DNA of 64,000 nt from NCBI RefSeq assembly GCF_049340185.1, contig NZ_JBMPPC010000003.1, positions 434,001 to 498,000 on the forward strand. Direction: 5' to 3'. The DNA is from Undibacterium sp049340185. GTDB lineage: Bacteria; Pseudomonadota; Gammaproteobacteria; Burkholderiales; Burkholderiaceae_D. Positions 55,290 to 62,944 of this stretch are shown here, piece by piece; within the stretch, counting starts at the first letter, position 1; the number at the start of each line of letters is the position of its first letter. Below the pieces are notes generated by a model, which did no database searches, was not told where the DNA came from, and saw only the letters and a program-made list of their open reading frames with translations. The position numbers and the translations under genes are program-made.

Positions 55290-55655
55290 GTGACTGAGAT
55301 CAGGATCTGCGACTCATCTGAATTAATCGAGGGTGGTAAAGGCATTCGTTTTCCGGTAACGGCTGGACATGAGGATGCAACAGGCTTTGTCGTGCGTTTT
55401 GATGGTATGGCACATGCCTATCTGAACCGCTGTGCTCATGTGCCCATTGAACTTGACTGGAGCCCGGGTGAGTTTTTTGAGTCCAGTGGCTTATACATCA
55501 TGTGTGCAACACATGGTGCCATCTACACGCCGGAAAACGGGCATTGCACGGGCGGACCTTGCCGCGGTGCACGGTTGCGCAAAATTGAGATTACCGAAAA
55601 AGACGGCCAGATAGTCTGGCATCCCGACGACTACATTACGCCAGTCGTCGCTTAA
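55290..55655 (+). CDS. Rieske [2Fe-2S] protein
   Basis: A 121-residue stand-alone Rieske protein of the ferredoxin type. Cluster ligands are CAH in YLNRCAHVPIELD and CATH in LYIMCATHGAIY, followed by a GGPCRGARL loop. No signal or membrane helix is present, so it acts in the cytoplasm, perhaps as an electron carrier. The start is GTG, with AGGAG upstream. It sits between the HAD phosphatase and sppA, in one operon. Confidence 0.9.
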   Translation: MTEIRICDSSELIEGGKGIRFPVTAGHEDATGFVVRFDGMAHAYLNRCAHVPIELDWSPGEFFESSGLYIMCATHGAIYTPENGHCTGGPCRGARLRKIEITEKDGQIVWHPDDYITPVVA

Positions 55656-55667
55656 CATTGATATCGC

Positions 55668-56642
55668 ATGATGGAAAATCCAATAAACACGAGTGCAACT
55701 AATTCAACGCCAGGCTGGGAGCGCGAATTGCTGCAAAAGCTGGCGACAGAGTCCTTAAAAGAGCAACGTTTACGTCGTCGCTGGGGCATCTTTTTTAAGT
55801 TGTTATTTCTTGTTTTAATTCTCTTCAGCTTTTATTTATTCAGTGACTATCGCTCTGCCGAGACGGAAAATCCCGGGCGCCATACGGCACTGGTAGATAT
55901 CAATGGCACGATTGAGTCTGAGGGAAATGCGAGTGCGCATGCCATTATTCCTGCACTGAACCGTGCTTTCTCTGATTCTGGTTCGATTGCTGTGATTCTG
56001 CATATCAATAGCCCTGGAGGCAGCCCTGTCCAGGCCGGGATGATCAATGATGAAATTCTGCGCTTACGCAAGCAATATCCGCAGAAAAAGCTATATGTCG
56101 TCGTCGATGAAATGTGCGCCTCTGGCGGCTACTACATTGCTGCCGCAGCGGATAAAATTTTTGTGAACAAGGCGAGTATTGTCGGTTCGATTGGTGTCCT
56201 GATGGATAGTTTTGGTTTTACGGGACTGATGGATAAAGTAGGGGTTGAGCGTCGCTTGATGACTGCCGGTGAAAACAAAGGTTTTATGGATCCATTTTCT
56301 CCGCAAACCGCGAAACAAAAAGCGTTTTCACAAGAGATGCTGAATGAAATTCACCAGCAATTTATTGACGTCGTGCGTCAGGGACGTGGGAAACGTTTAA
56401 AAGAAACTCCCGAGACCTTCTCTGGATTGTTTTGGGTCGGCAGTAAGGCTGTAGAGATGGGGCTGGCTGATGATTTTGGTACCACGGCGAGCGTGGCACG
56501 TGATGTTATCGAAGCGGAAGATATTGTTGATTACACTGAAAAAGAAGGCCTGCCGGAGCGCGTATTGAAGAAATTTGGCGCGTCGATCGGTGTTGGGGCA
56601 ATCTCCGCAATGACGAAGCTCAATACGCCAGGAATTCACTGA
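55668..56642 (+). CDS. sppA: Signal peptide peptidase, SppA/S49 family
   Basis: Membrane-bound serine peptidase of 324 residues that degrades cleaved signal peptides. The N-terminal helix lies near 46-62 (FKLLFLVLILFSFYLFSDY). The catalytic core has HINSPGGSPVQAG, the nucleophile Ser in MCASGGYYIAAAADKIF, and IVGSIGVLMDSFGFTGLMDK. It is the short single-domain form. Thirteen bases separate it from the Rieske gene. A second ATG immediately after the first is an alternative start. Confidence 0.92.
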   Translation: MMENPINTSATNSTPGWERELLQKLATESLKEQRLRRRWGIFFKLLFLVLILFSFYLFSDYRSAETENPGRHTALVDINGTIESEGNASAHAIIPALNRAFSDSGSIAVILHINSPGGSPVQAGMINDEILRLRKQYPQKKLYVVVDEMCASGGYYIAAAADKIFVNKASIVGSIGVLMDSFGFTGLMDKVGVERRLMTAGENKGFMDPFSPQTAKQKAFSQEMLNEIHQQFIDVVRQGRGKRLKETPETFSGLFWVGSKAVEMGLADDFGTTASVARDVIEAEDIVDYTEKEGLPERVLKKFGASIGVGAISAMTKLNTPGIH

Positions 56643-57173
56643 CGAAGCAGGGTAGTGCATAGCACTGATAGACCCAAATAGTTTAGTTAATTTTTTTAAT
56701 CCTGATCCAAAAGCGATAGTTATATTTTTCTTCTTCTGCGTCTGACATTGGCCTATATTAGGGTTGTAACTGGTTCAAAAGAAGGAGGTCGATATACAAG
56801 GACTAATTTGTATCCAAGACGGATGGAATTTGAGCTCCGGTTCTCTTTAGTGATCCGGTTATGTGCGAAGTGAAAACAGGTAGCACCTAAGTCGTATTTG
56901 AAACAGTCTCAATCACAATTTGTGTAGTATCTCTCCGTGATGTCAAACGGATCCGAGGTCTCTCTGATTCCTCACAATGTCGCCAGTACAGGGGCAAAAA
57001 AGCGGTGGTGCAATGCCACCGTTTTTTACGTTTACGGCTTGAATTATTAGCGATTTTCTTCAAAAATAATTTGAGTTGGTGGCCGTTTTTTAGAACAAAT
57101 CTTGTTCCATATCAAGAATGCCTATTATTAATTCCTTAAGATAAAAAATATCGCCTTTCTATACGTCATTGTC
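56643..57173. other. Gene-free segment after sppA; possible small RNA
   Basis: 531 bases without a usable gene. A perfect AAGGAGGT lies at 56783-56790 but no start codon follows at the right distance. From about 56800 the sequence has several short inverted pieces (such as CCGG...CCGG) and ends in an intrinsic terminator at 57003-57027. The terminator is 360 bases after sppA, far for an ordinary operon end, so a separate short transcript is possible. I do not recognise tmRNA, RNase P, 6S or SRP RNA here. Confidence 0.4.
57003..57027 (+). terminator. Intrinsic terminator
   Basis: CGGTGG and CCACCG pair around a seven-base loop and are followed by six T. An A-run on the left side allows the stem to lengthen with one bulge. 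Strong, and reads on the plus strand. Confidence 0.8.
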
Positions 57174-57434
57174 ATGGCTATCGCAGTTACTTCTTTTTTT
57201 GCAGGAATATTCCCAGGCTTGCGCTCGGGGGAGAAAATTGCCTGTTTTCATTGCGATGAGCTAATGCGAAAGCCGCAGGCAGTCGAAGTAAAATTTGACA
57301 GTAAAATGCAATTGGTATGTTGTCACGGCTGTGCCGCCGTTCTTAAAACAATTGAGCAAGCTAATTTAATTGCTCAGTATCGGCAGGTACGTAATAAGCC
57401 AAATGATCGGATTGCATCCCCGGATGTGACATAA
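57174..57434 (+). CDS. Separate N-terminal metal-binding domain of CcoI ATPase
   Basis: An 86-residue protein matching the cysteine-rich domain that normally begins CcoI/FixI copper ATPases: CFHCDELM and LVCCHGCAAVLKTIEQANL, the two cysteine pairs of the ATPase-catalytic-metal-binding domain. Here it ends at a TAA 29 bases before the next ATG, so the domain is a protein of its own. The next gene continues with the HMA domain and ATPase. Removing one copy of the duplication at 57450 would bring both frames into line, but the TAA would still stop it. It could work in trans or be a decaying half of a split gene. Confidence 0.75.
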   Translation: MAIAVTSFFAGIFPGLRSGEKIACFHCDELMRKPQAVEVKFDSKMQLVCCHGCAAVLKTIEQANLIAQYRQVRNKPNDRIASPDVT

Positions 57435-57449
57435 GTGATACCCCTTACA

Positions 57450-57477
57450 ATGACTTCACATCAATGACTTCACATCA
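57450..57477 (+). repeat. 14-bp tandem duplication at the CcoI junction
   Basis: ATGACTTCACATCA occurs twice in direct tandem. The first copy gives an ATG that meets TGA after five codons; the second begins the ATPase gene at 57464. Fourteen bases are not a multiple of three, so the duplication shifts frame relative to the upstream gene. Confidence 0.95.
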
Positions 57478-59773
57478 GCCAGCGCAAAGCAATACAGCGA
57501 CTCGACATGACAAACTGAGTTTGTCCGGCATGCGCTGTGCTGCTTGTGCTCAATTAATTATCTTTCGCGTACGCCAGTTGCCTGGCGTGACAAGTTTTAA
57601 TATCAATGCCGCGAGCCATAAGGCAGACGTGGCCTGGCAACCGCATCTCACTTCGCTAAAAAAAATTATTCAGTCAATTATTGACCTGGGCTATGGCGCT
57701 TTTCCTACCGGGCAGACTCAGGACGATGTTCAGCAACGTGAAAATAAGATGGCGTTGTGGCGCTTGTTTGTTGCCGGTTTTGCGATGATGCAAATCATGA
57801 TGTACGCTTTTCCGGCTTACCTGGTTCCGGTGCCGCAAATCGATGGTGATCTGACGCCAGATGTAGACCGTTTGCTAAAAATCGCCAGCCTCGTTATTAC
57901 GATCCCCGTCGTCGGATTTTCAGCAATGCCATTTTTTACAGCAGCGTTGCGAGATGTCCGCAATCGCCATGTTGGGATGGATGTTCCAGTCTCACTCGGC
58001 ATACTGTTGACGTTTGTCGCGAGTGTTTGGGCCACGTTTCATGGCGGTGCAGTTTATTTTGATTCAGTAATTATGTTTGTTTTTTTGCTGCTAGGTGCAC
58101 GTCTGATCGAGGCGCGGGTTCAGCTCAAAACAACAGCGGCGTTGCGTGTATTGACGCAGCTGAACCCGATGCTTGCCCAACGCCTCATACATTATCCGAA
58201 GAATCGTCAGACAGTATCGATTGACACTGCCGATGTCCAAATAAATGATGTGTTGATGATTGTTGCGGGTGAGCAGGTGCCTGCAGATGGGGTAGTGATC
58301 GAAGGGCAAAGTGATTGTGATGAATCGCTGATGACTGGCGAGTCACACCCGCTCCCTAAATCACCGGGTGATGAGTTAATTGCTGGCTCGATGAACCTGA
58401 GCGGAGTCCTGCTAATGCGAGCACAACGAGTCAGTAATGACACGCAGTTATCGTCACTGGTCAGCATGATGGAAAGTGCGGCAAATGAAAAGCCACCACT
58501 CGTACAGCTCGCCGACAAACACGCGAGCCGTTTCCTCTTAGTTATTTTAATCGTCGCTGCGCTCACGACATGTGTCTGGTGGCGTATCGATCCTGATCGC
58601 GCCTTATGGATTGCGATCAGCGTGATTGTCGTGACTTGCCCTTGCGCTTTATCTCTGGCGACGCCGGGAGTAATGTCTGCGGCAATAGGGCAAATGGCTA
58701 AACATGGGGTGCTGGTCGCCAAAGGCAAAGCAATTGAATCAATGGCGAAAGCCACGCACTGTATTTTCGATAAAACCGGTACACTGACTTTCGGAAAGTT
58801 ACGACTCTTCAGTACGGTTTATTGTGCGGGCCATGAGCTACAGTCCTCTCAGTTGACGTCGGCACAGGTAGATGCCATCAGTCTGGCCATGACATCGCAT
58901 TCTATGCATCCGGTATCGAAAGCAATTGCCGATGCCATCTCATCAAATAACGATACCGGCAACGGTAATGCCTGGGACGAAGTCGCCGTCACTCATTTGT
59001 GTGAGTTGGCCGGTGGCGGTATTGAAGCGCGTATTGAGGGTAAAAAATATCGTCTGGGTCGCTATGATTTTGTAGCTGAAATATGCCCTCAGCTTTGTCC
59101 GCTTCCTTCTCAGTTTGCAGATAAAACGATCTCAGTTCTTGGTAATGAAGATGGTTTTCTCGCGATGTATGCTTTGGAGGATACCTTGCGTGACGATGCC
59201 GCTGATGCAGTACATCGTATTCAACAAAGCGGCAAGAAGATATTGTTATTATCCGGTGATCGTGACGACGTTGTGCAGTCTGTGGCGCAGCAATGTGGGA
59301 TCGTTAATGCGAGAGGTAACCTTAGCCCTGCTGATAAATATGCGGTCGTTCAGGATCTTCAGCGTCAGGGAGCGATCGTCATGATGGTCGGTGATGGGAT
59401 GAATGACGGGCCGGTATTATCGCTCGCCGACATCTCTGTAGCGATGGGGCAGGGCGCGCCGGTTTCACAGTCCCGTAGTGATTTGCTATTGATGTCGAAC
59501 TGGCTGAGTGATCTGGAATTTGCGATGACGATTGCAACTAAAGCCATGCAGCTAATTCGCCAGAATCTGATCTGGGCGATTGTTTATAATCTGATTGCAA
59601 TTCCGGCTGCGGTGACAGGTTTGCTAGAACCCTGGCATGCTGCCGTGGGGATGTCCGTCAGTTCTTTGATCGTCGTGTTGAATGCTTTGCGCTTATTGCG
59701 AATGAACCGGTCCGCGACATTTAATTTAATTACACCATATCAGGAGCGAGCGGTGACTTTGCAGATAGCCTGA
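57464..59773 (+). CDS. ccoI: Copper-exporting P-type ATPase for cbb3 oxidase, CcoI/FixI
   Basis: Inner-membrane copper pump, 769 residues, needed to load copper into cbb3-type cytochrome oxidase. In order: HMA domain (GMRCAACAQLIIF, with CAAC), membrane helices, actuator domain (MTGESHPLPK with TGES), the transport motif CPC (VVTCPCALSLATPG), phosphorylation site DKTGTLTFG, nucleotide part, and the hinge GDGMNDGPVLSLADI, where GDGVNDAP is common. The usual cysteine-rich start domain is missing and encoded just upstream. It has no good ribosome binding site, so reinitiation after the small gene is likely. ccoS follows. Confidence 0.93.
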   Translation: MTSHQPAQSNTATRHDKLSLSGMRCAACAQLIIFRVRQLPGVTSFNINAASHKADVAWQPHLTSLKKIIQSIIDLGYGAFPTGQTQDDVQQRENKMALWRLFVAGFAMMQIMMYAFPAYLVPVPQIDGDLTPDVDRLLKIASLVITIPVVGFSAMPFFTAALRDVRNRHVGMDVPVSLGILLTFVASVWATFHGGAVYFDSVIMFVFLLLGARLIEARVQLKTTAALRVLTQLNPMLAQRLIHYPKNRQTVSIDTADVQINDVLMIVAGEQVPADGVVIEGQSDCDESLMTGESHPLPKSPGDELIAGSMNLSGVLLMRAQRVSNDTQLSSLVSMMESAANEKPPLVQLADKHASRFLLVILIVAALTTCVWWRIDPDRALWIAISVIVVTCPCALSLATPGVMSAAIGQMAKHGVLVAKGKAIESMAKATHCIFDKTGTLTFGKLRLFSTVYCAGHELQSSQLTSAQVDAISLAMTSHSMHPVSKAIADAISSNNDTGNGNAWDEVAVTHLCELAGGGIEARIEGKKYRLGRYDFVAEICPQLCPLPSQFADKTISVLGNEDGFLAMYALEDTLRDDAADAVHRIQQSGKKILLLSGDRDDVVQSVAQQCGIVNARGNLSPADKYAVVQDLQRQGAIVMMVGDGMNDGPVLSLADISVAMGQGAPVSQSRSDLLLMSNWLSDLEFAMTIATKAMQLIRQNLIWAIVYNLIAIPAAVTGLLEPWHAAVGMSVSSLIVVLNALRLLRMNRSATFNLITPYQERAVTLQIA

Positions 59774-59876
59774 TGAGTATCGACTGATTTACTGAGCTGT
59801 ATGGAGGCACATCAGCACAGCAATATAGCAGCACTTCAACGTACCAATATGTCGTTATAGCGAATAGATTGAATCC

Positions 59877-60020
59877 ATGGATATTCTTTATCTGTTAATC
59901 CCCCTAAGTGTCGTTCTTGTATTCGCGATTGGCGGCGTATTTTGGTGGGCCTTAAGTAATCGCCAGTTCGACGAACTGGATCAAGAGGGGCAGCGCATTA
60001 TTGATGATAACGCGGGCTGA
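59877..60020 (+). CDS. ccoS: cbb3 oxidase maturation protein CcoS
   Basis: A 47-residue protein read from ATG at 59877 to TGA at 60018. It has one membrane helix (residues 4-26, LYLLIPLSVVLVFAIGGVFW), then the conserved WALSNRQFDELDQEGQRII and an acidic end (DDNAG). This matches CcoS, which is needed to insert cofactors into cbb3 oxidase. It follows ccoI by about 100 bases. The oxidase genes ccoNOP are not next to it in this window; an unrelated gene on the other strand follows. Confidence 0.88.
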   Translation: MDILYLLIPLSVVLVFAIGGVFWWALSNRQFDELDQEGQRIIDDNAG

Positions 60021-60178
60021 TTGGTCTGATGCGGCCTTCACTTGCTCGCAGTGAAGCCTACTCTCTTCGTAAAATTATGCGTGTTGTGTATGACTGCACT
60101 TATTTATTATGGCGGCGTCTTTGTCACATCGAGCAGAGCGTTCAGACCATTCAGACATAAATTCCATGATGAGGGGAA

Positions 60179-61240
60179 TTACTCTGCACTCAGGATCAGT
60201 TTTGCTGTAGAGGTAAAATCTTCGTCGCTAATGCCTTGCAGGCGCAGCGCCTGTGCCTGTGGATATTGAATGAAATTTTTATCAATAGAGCGTACGTAGA
60301 CTGGGTCGTAATGCTTCTCCAATAATTGCGTCACCAGTTCTCGCATTTGCCCTTCGTTTGCATGTTGCTTCCAATGCTGAATTTTTTCTTTGCCATGCAG
60401 ACTGACCAGGCACTCTAGTTGCCGGTTTAGTCCCTCAGGATTTTGTACAAAATGGGCATATTCCTGCATCAATAATTCGACGCGATCAGACATCGTTAAA
60501 TGCAGCGCGATACAAGGCGCGCCGCGCATTGTCTGGATGACTTGATCGGGAACTCGCAGGTTGCCGACTTTTTTACTTTCTGACTCCACATATACCGGAC
60601 GTCTTGCATCAAATTCACGCAAGGTCTGCCAGATCTGGCTTTCAAAATATTTTTGCGAAGGCTGAGCCAAGTCCGGCAAGCCGCCGAGCACAGAACCTTT
60701 ATGTAAGGCGATTTGCTCCAGATCGAGCACCTGCGCACCTTGCCTGTGTAAGGTTTGCAGCAGGCGACTTTTTCCGCTGCCTGTCGTGCCGCAGATGACG
60801 CGCCATGAGATGGTATTGGCGATCTCAGGCAGGTATTGATTGACGTGCTGGCGATAACTTTTATAACCACCGTCTAACTGCACTACTGGCCAGCCGATCT
60901 TGGCAAGGATGTGTGCCATCGATCCACTGCGATTGCCGCCGCGCCAGCAATAGATCAGCGGCGTCCAGTCTTTTGGTTTGTCCAGAAAATGTGTTTCGAT
61001 ATATTTGGCAATGTTTTTTGCAACCAGTGCTGCGCCGACTTTCTTTGCCTCAAAGGCATTGACCTGTTTATACATCGTGCCGACCCGGATACGCTCTTCA
61101 TCATCGAGCACTGGACAATTGATCGCATGGGGTAGATGGTCTTCTGTAAATTCGCCAGGACTGCGCACATCGATAATCGCATCAAATTCCGCCAGTCTTG
61201 GCAGCACATCGGAAAAGCTCAGCAGCTCAGGATATTTCAT
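60179..61240 (-). CDS. selU: tRNA 2-selenouridine synthase
   Basis: Replaces sulfur by selenium in the wobble 2-thiouridine of some tRNAs, and can also make the geranylated form. The 353-residue protein has a rhodanese domain (IIDVRSPGEFTEDHLPHAIN, catalytic Cys in IYCWRGGNRSG) and a P-loop (GTTGSGKSRLL) near residue 150, followed by VYVESESKKVGNLR. Length is normal. It needs selenophosphate from SelD, which is not in this window. It ends the minus-strand pair with tesA, four bases apart. Confidence 0.93.
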   Translation of the reverse strand: MKYPELLSFSDVLPRLAEFDAIIDVRSPGEFTEDHLPHAINCPVLDDEERIRVGTMYKQVNAFEAKKVGAALVAKNIAKYIETHFLDKPKDWTPLIYCWRGGNRSGSMAHILAKIGWPVVQLDGGYKSYRQHVNQYLPEIANTISWRVICGTTGSGKSRLLQTLHRQGAQVLDLEQIALHKGSVLGGLPDLAQPSQKYFESQIWQTLREFDARRPVYVESESKKVGNLRVPDQVIQTMRGAPCIALHLTMSDRVELLMQEYAHFVQNPEGLNRQLECLVSLHGKEKIQHWKQHANEGQMRELVTQLLEKHYDPVYVRSIDKNFIQYPQAQALRLQGISDEDFTSTAKLILSAE

Positions 61241-61244
61241 TGAC

Positions 61245-61937
61245 TCATTTCGCGCTGGAGATCAGCAAAGGGTATAAGTGCAGCCAGACATTGTCCAGCA
61301 TCATCGGGTGGGCATCGGCAATCAGGTGAATCCGGTCAGGCTGAAACAGTTGTGGTTTGTCGGCGACGCCTTGCAGTAAAAATGGTACTAGTGCAGTTTT
61401 GCTTTCCTTGGCGATCTTGCCGTAGATAGAAAAAAAACGCTCGGTGTAATCGCGTCCATAATTCGGCGGGATCTGCATGCCGACCAGGAGCACTTTGGCT
61501 TTAGCCGCGCTGCTCATTGCCACCATGTCGCGAAAATTGGTTTCCGACGCGCTGAGCGCCAGGCCGCGCAATGCATCATTGCCGCCCAGCTCGATAATGA
61601 CGATATCGGGCTGATATTGACTCAGCAGTTTTTCTAAACGCGCCTTGCCGCCGCTCGTAGTTTCGCCGCTGATACTGGCGTTGATGACATTGGCCGCGAT
61701 TTTTTTCTCTTGCAAGCGATGCTCCATCAACGCGACCCAGCCTGTGCCACGCGCCAATCCATATTCTGCTGACAGGCTATCGCCAAGCACGAGCACGGTT
61801 TTTGATGCAGAATGACTGGCCGCTTGTGCGAATGCTGGCGTAAGGCCGTATGCGATGATCAGTACGATGCTGAATAACGCACAACGGTAAAACTGCTGTA
61901 CTAATTGCAGCCTATTTTTTTTATACCAAAAAAGCAT
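61245..61937 (-). CDS. tesA: Arylesterase / thioesterase I (TesA-like)
   Basis: Exported GDSL hydrolase of about 230 residues acting on acyl-CoA and lysophospholipid-type esters. A signal-like helix (FSIVLIIAYGLTPAFAQAA) precedes the catalytic part: GDSLSAEYGLARGTG with the nucleophile Ser, INASISGETTSGG, ELGGNDALRG with the oxyanion Asn, and DAHPMMLDN with the Asp-His pair. The ATG at 61937 shares the sequence CATG with the ybbA start on the other strand, so the two genes abut head to head. A TTG further downstream is possible. It is followed by selU. Confidence 0.9.
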   Translation of the reverse strand: MLFWYKKNRLQLVQQFYRCALFSIVLIIAYGLTPAFAQAASHSASKTVLVLGDSLSAEYGLARGTGWVALMEHRLQEKKIAANVINASISGETTSGGKARLEKLLSQYQPDIVIIELGGNDALRGLALSASETNFRDMVAMSSAAKAKVLLVGMQIPPNYGRDYTERFFSIYGKIAKESKTALVPFLLQGVADKPQLFQPDRIHLIADAHPMMLDNVWLHLYPLLISSAK

Positions 61938-62673
61938 GAATCTTCCTAAAGAATTAAGCAGTGAATTGACCGGTGCGGCGACCACAAATAAGCTGGCCGG
62001 TCGTCAGGCAATCGATGTTAGCCATCTGGCGAAGCAGGTGACGGACGCGACCGGTACCTTGAGTATTTTGCGTGACATCAATTTTACCGCGCAAGAAGGA
62101 GAGACGCTTGCGATAGTTGGTGCTTCTGGTTCGGGTAAGTCAACTTTGCTAGGGATTCTGGCAGGATTGGACACGCCAAGCGAAGGCAAGGTCGTACTGG
62201 ATGGTGTGGACATTTTTGCGCTCGATGAAGACGGCCGGGCGCAATTTCGAAAAGAACGACTGGGTTTTGTATTTCAGTCGTTTCAATTGTTGAGCCATTT
62301 GAATGCACTTGAAAACGTCATGCTGCCGTTGGAGTTGCGCGGCGATACGCAGGCCAAAAGTAAGGCGACCGAGATGCTGGAGCATGTTGGCCTGGGCAGT
62401 CGCTTACGCCATTATCCCAAGTATTTGTCCGGTGGCGAGCAGCAGCGGGTTGCCCTAGCGCGCGCATTTGTGACGCAGCCACCATTGTTGTTTGCCGATG
62501 AACCTACCGGTAGCCTGGATGCAGCGACAGGCGAATCGGTAATTCAGTTAATGTTTGCGTTGAACCGTGAGCGCGGCTCGACACTGATCCTGGTAACGCA
62601 TGATTTGTCGATTGCGGCGCGCTGCGGACGGACATTGCGTATTACTGCGGGGCGTCTTGAGACGGAACAGTAG
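61936..62673 (+). CDS. ABC transporter ATP-binding protein, YbbA-like
   Basis: ATPase of 245 residues of the LolD/MacB/YbbA group. Walker A is GASGSGKST, the signature LSGGEQQRVALARAF, Walker B LLFADEPTGSLD, and the H-loop LVTHD. Its natural partner is a YbbP-type permease, and the candidate is at 33556, not adjacent. In E. coli tesA, ybbA and ybbP lie together. The first 30 residues before VSHLAKQV are unusual, so a later start such as one near residue 28 cannot be ruled out. Strand-opposed to tesA with overlapping start codons. Confidence 0.92.
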   Translation: MNLPKELSSELTGAATTNKLAGRQAIDVSHLAKQVTDATGTLSILRDINFTAQEGETLAIVGASGSGKSTLLGILAGLDTPSEGKVVLDGVDIFALDEDGRAQFRKERLGFVFQSFQLLSHLNALENVMLPLELRGDTQAKSKATEMLEHVGLGSRLRHYPKYLSGGEQQRVALARAFVTQPPLLFADEPTGSLDAATGESVIQLMFALNRERGSTLILVTHDLSIAARCGRTLRITAGRLETEQ

Positions 62674-62944
62674 TACCTCTGATTTGGGCCTGTACGAGAC
62701 TGCTCGGCCCGTGTTGTATGGTTGTCCGGCGGAGCCAGGTGTATTGGTGGAGCTCATTGGCGAATTCGATGTACTAATTCGATGGGCTAAATCTGCTAAT
62801 CGTGCTGGCTTCGCCACTGTATTTCACAGGAATAGTTTTTTGCTGGATGAAATACATCAATAGAGGGGAGTATTTTTCAATCACTACGTCGATAAAGCGA
62901 TTAAGGCATTGTTTTTGATGATACTCATCCCTAGTATGATTAAT

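Noticed and set aside
56643..57027. tmRNA, RNase P RNA, 6S or SRP RNA in the gap after sppA
   Set aside because: None of the conserved sequence blocks of these RNAs is visible.
60042..60269. 75-codon plus-strand frame after ccoS
   Set aside because: Runs over the 3' end of selU on the other strand and has no supporting features.
62600..62863. 87-codon frame after ybbA
   Set aside because: Begins inside ybbA in another frame; no domain or start signal.
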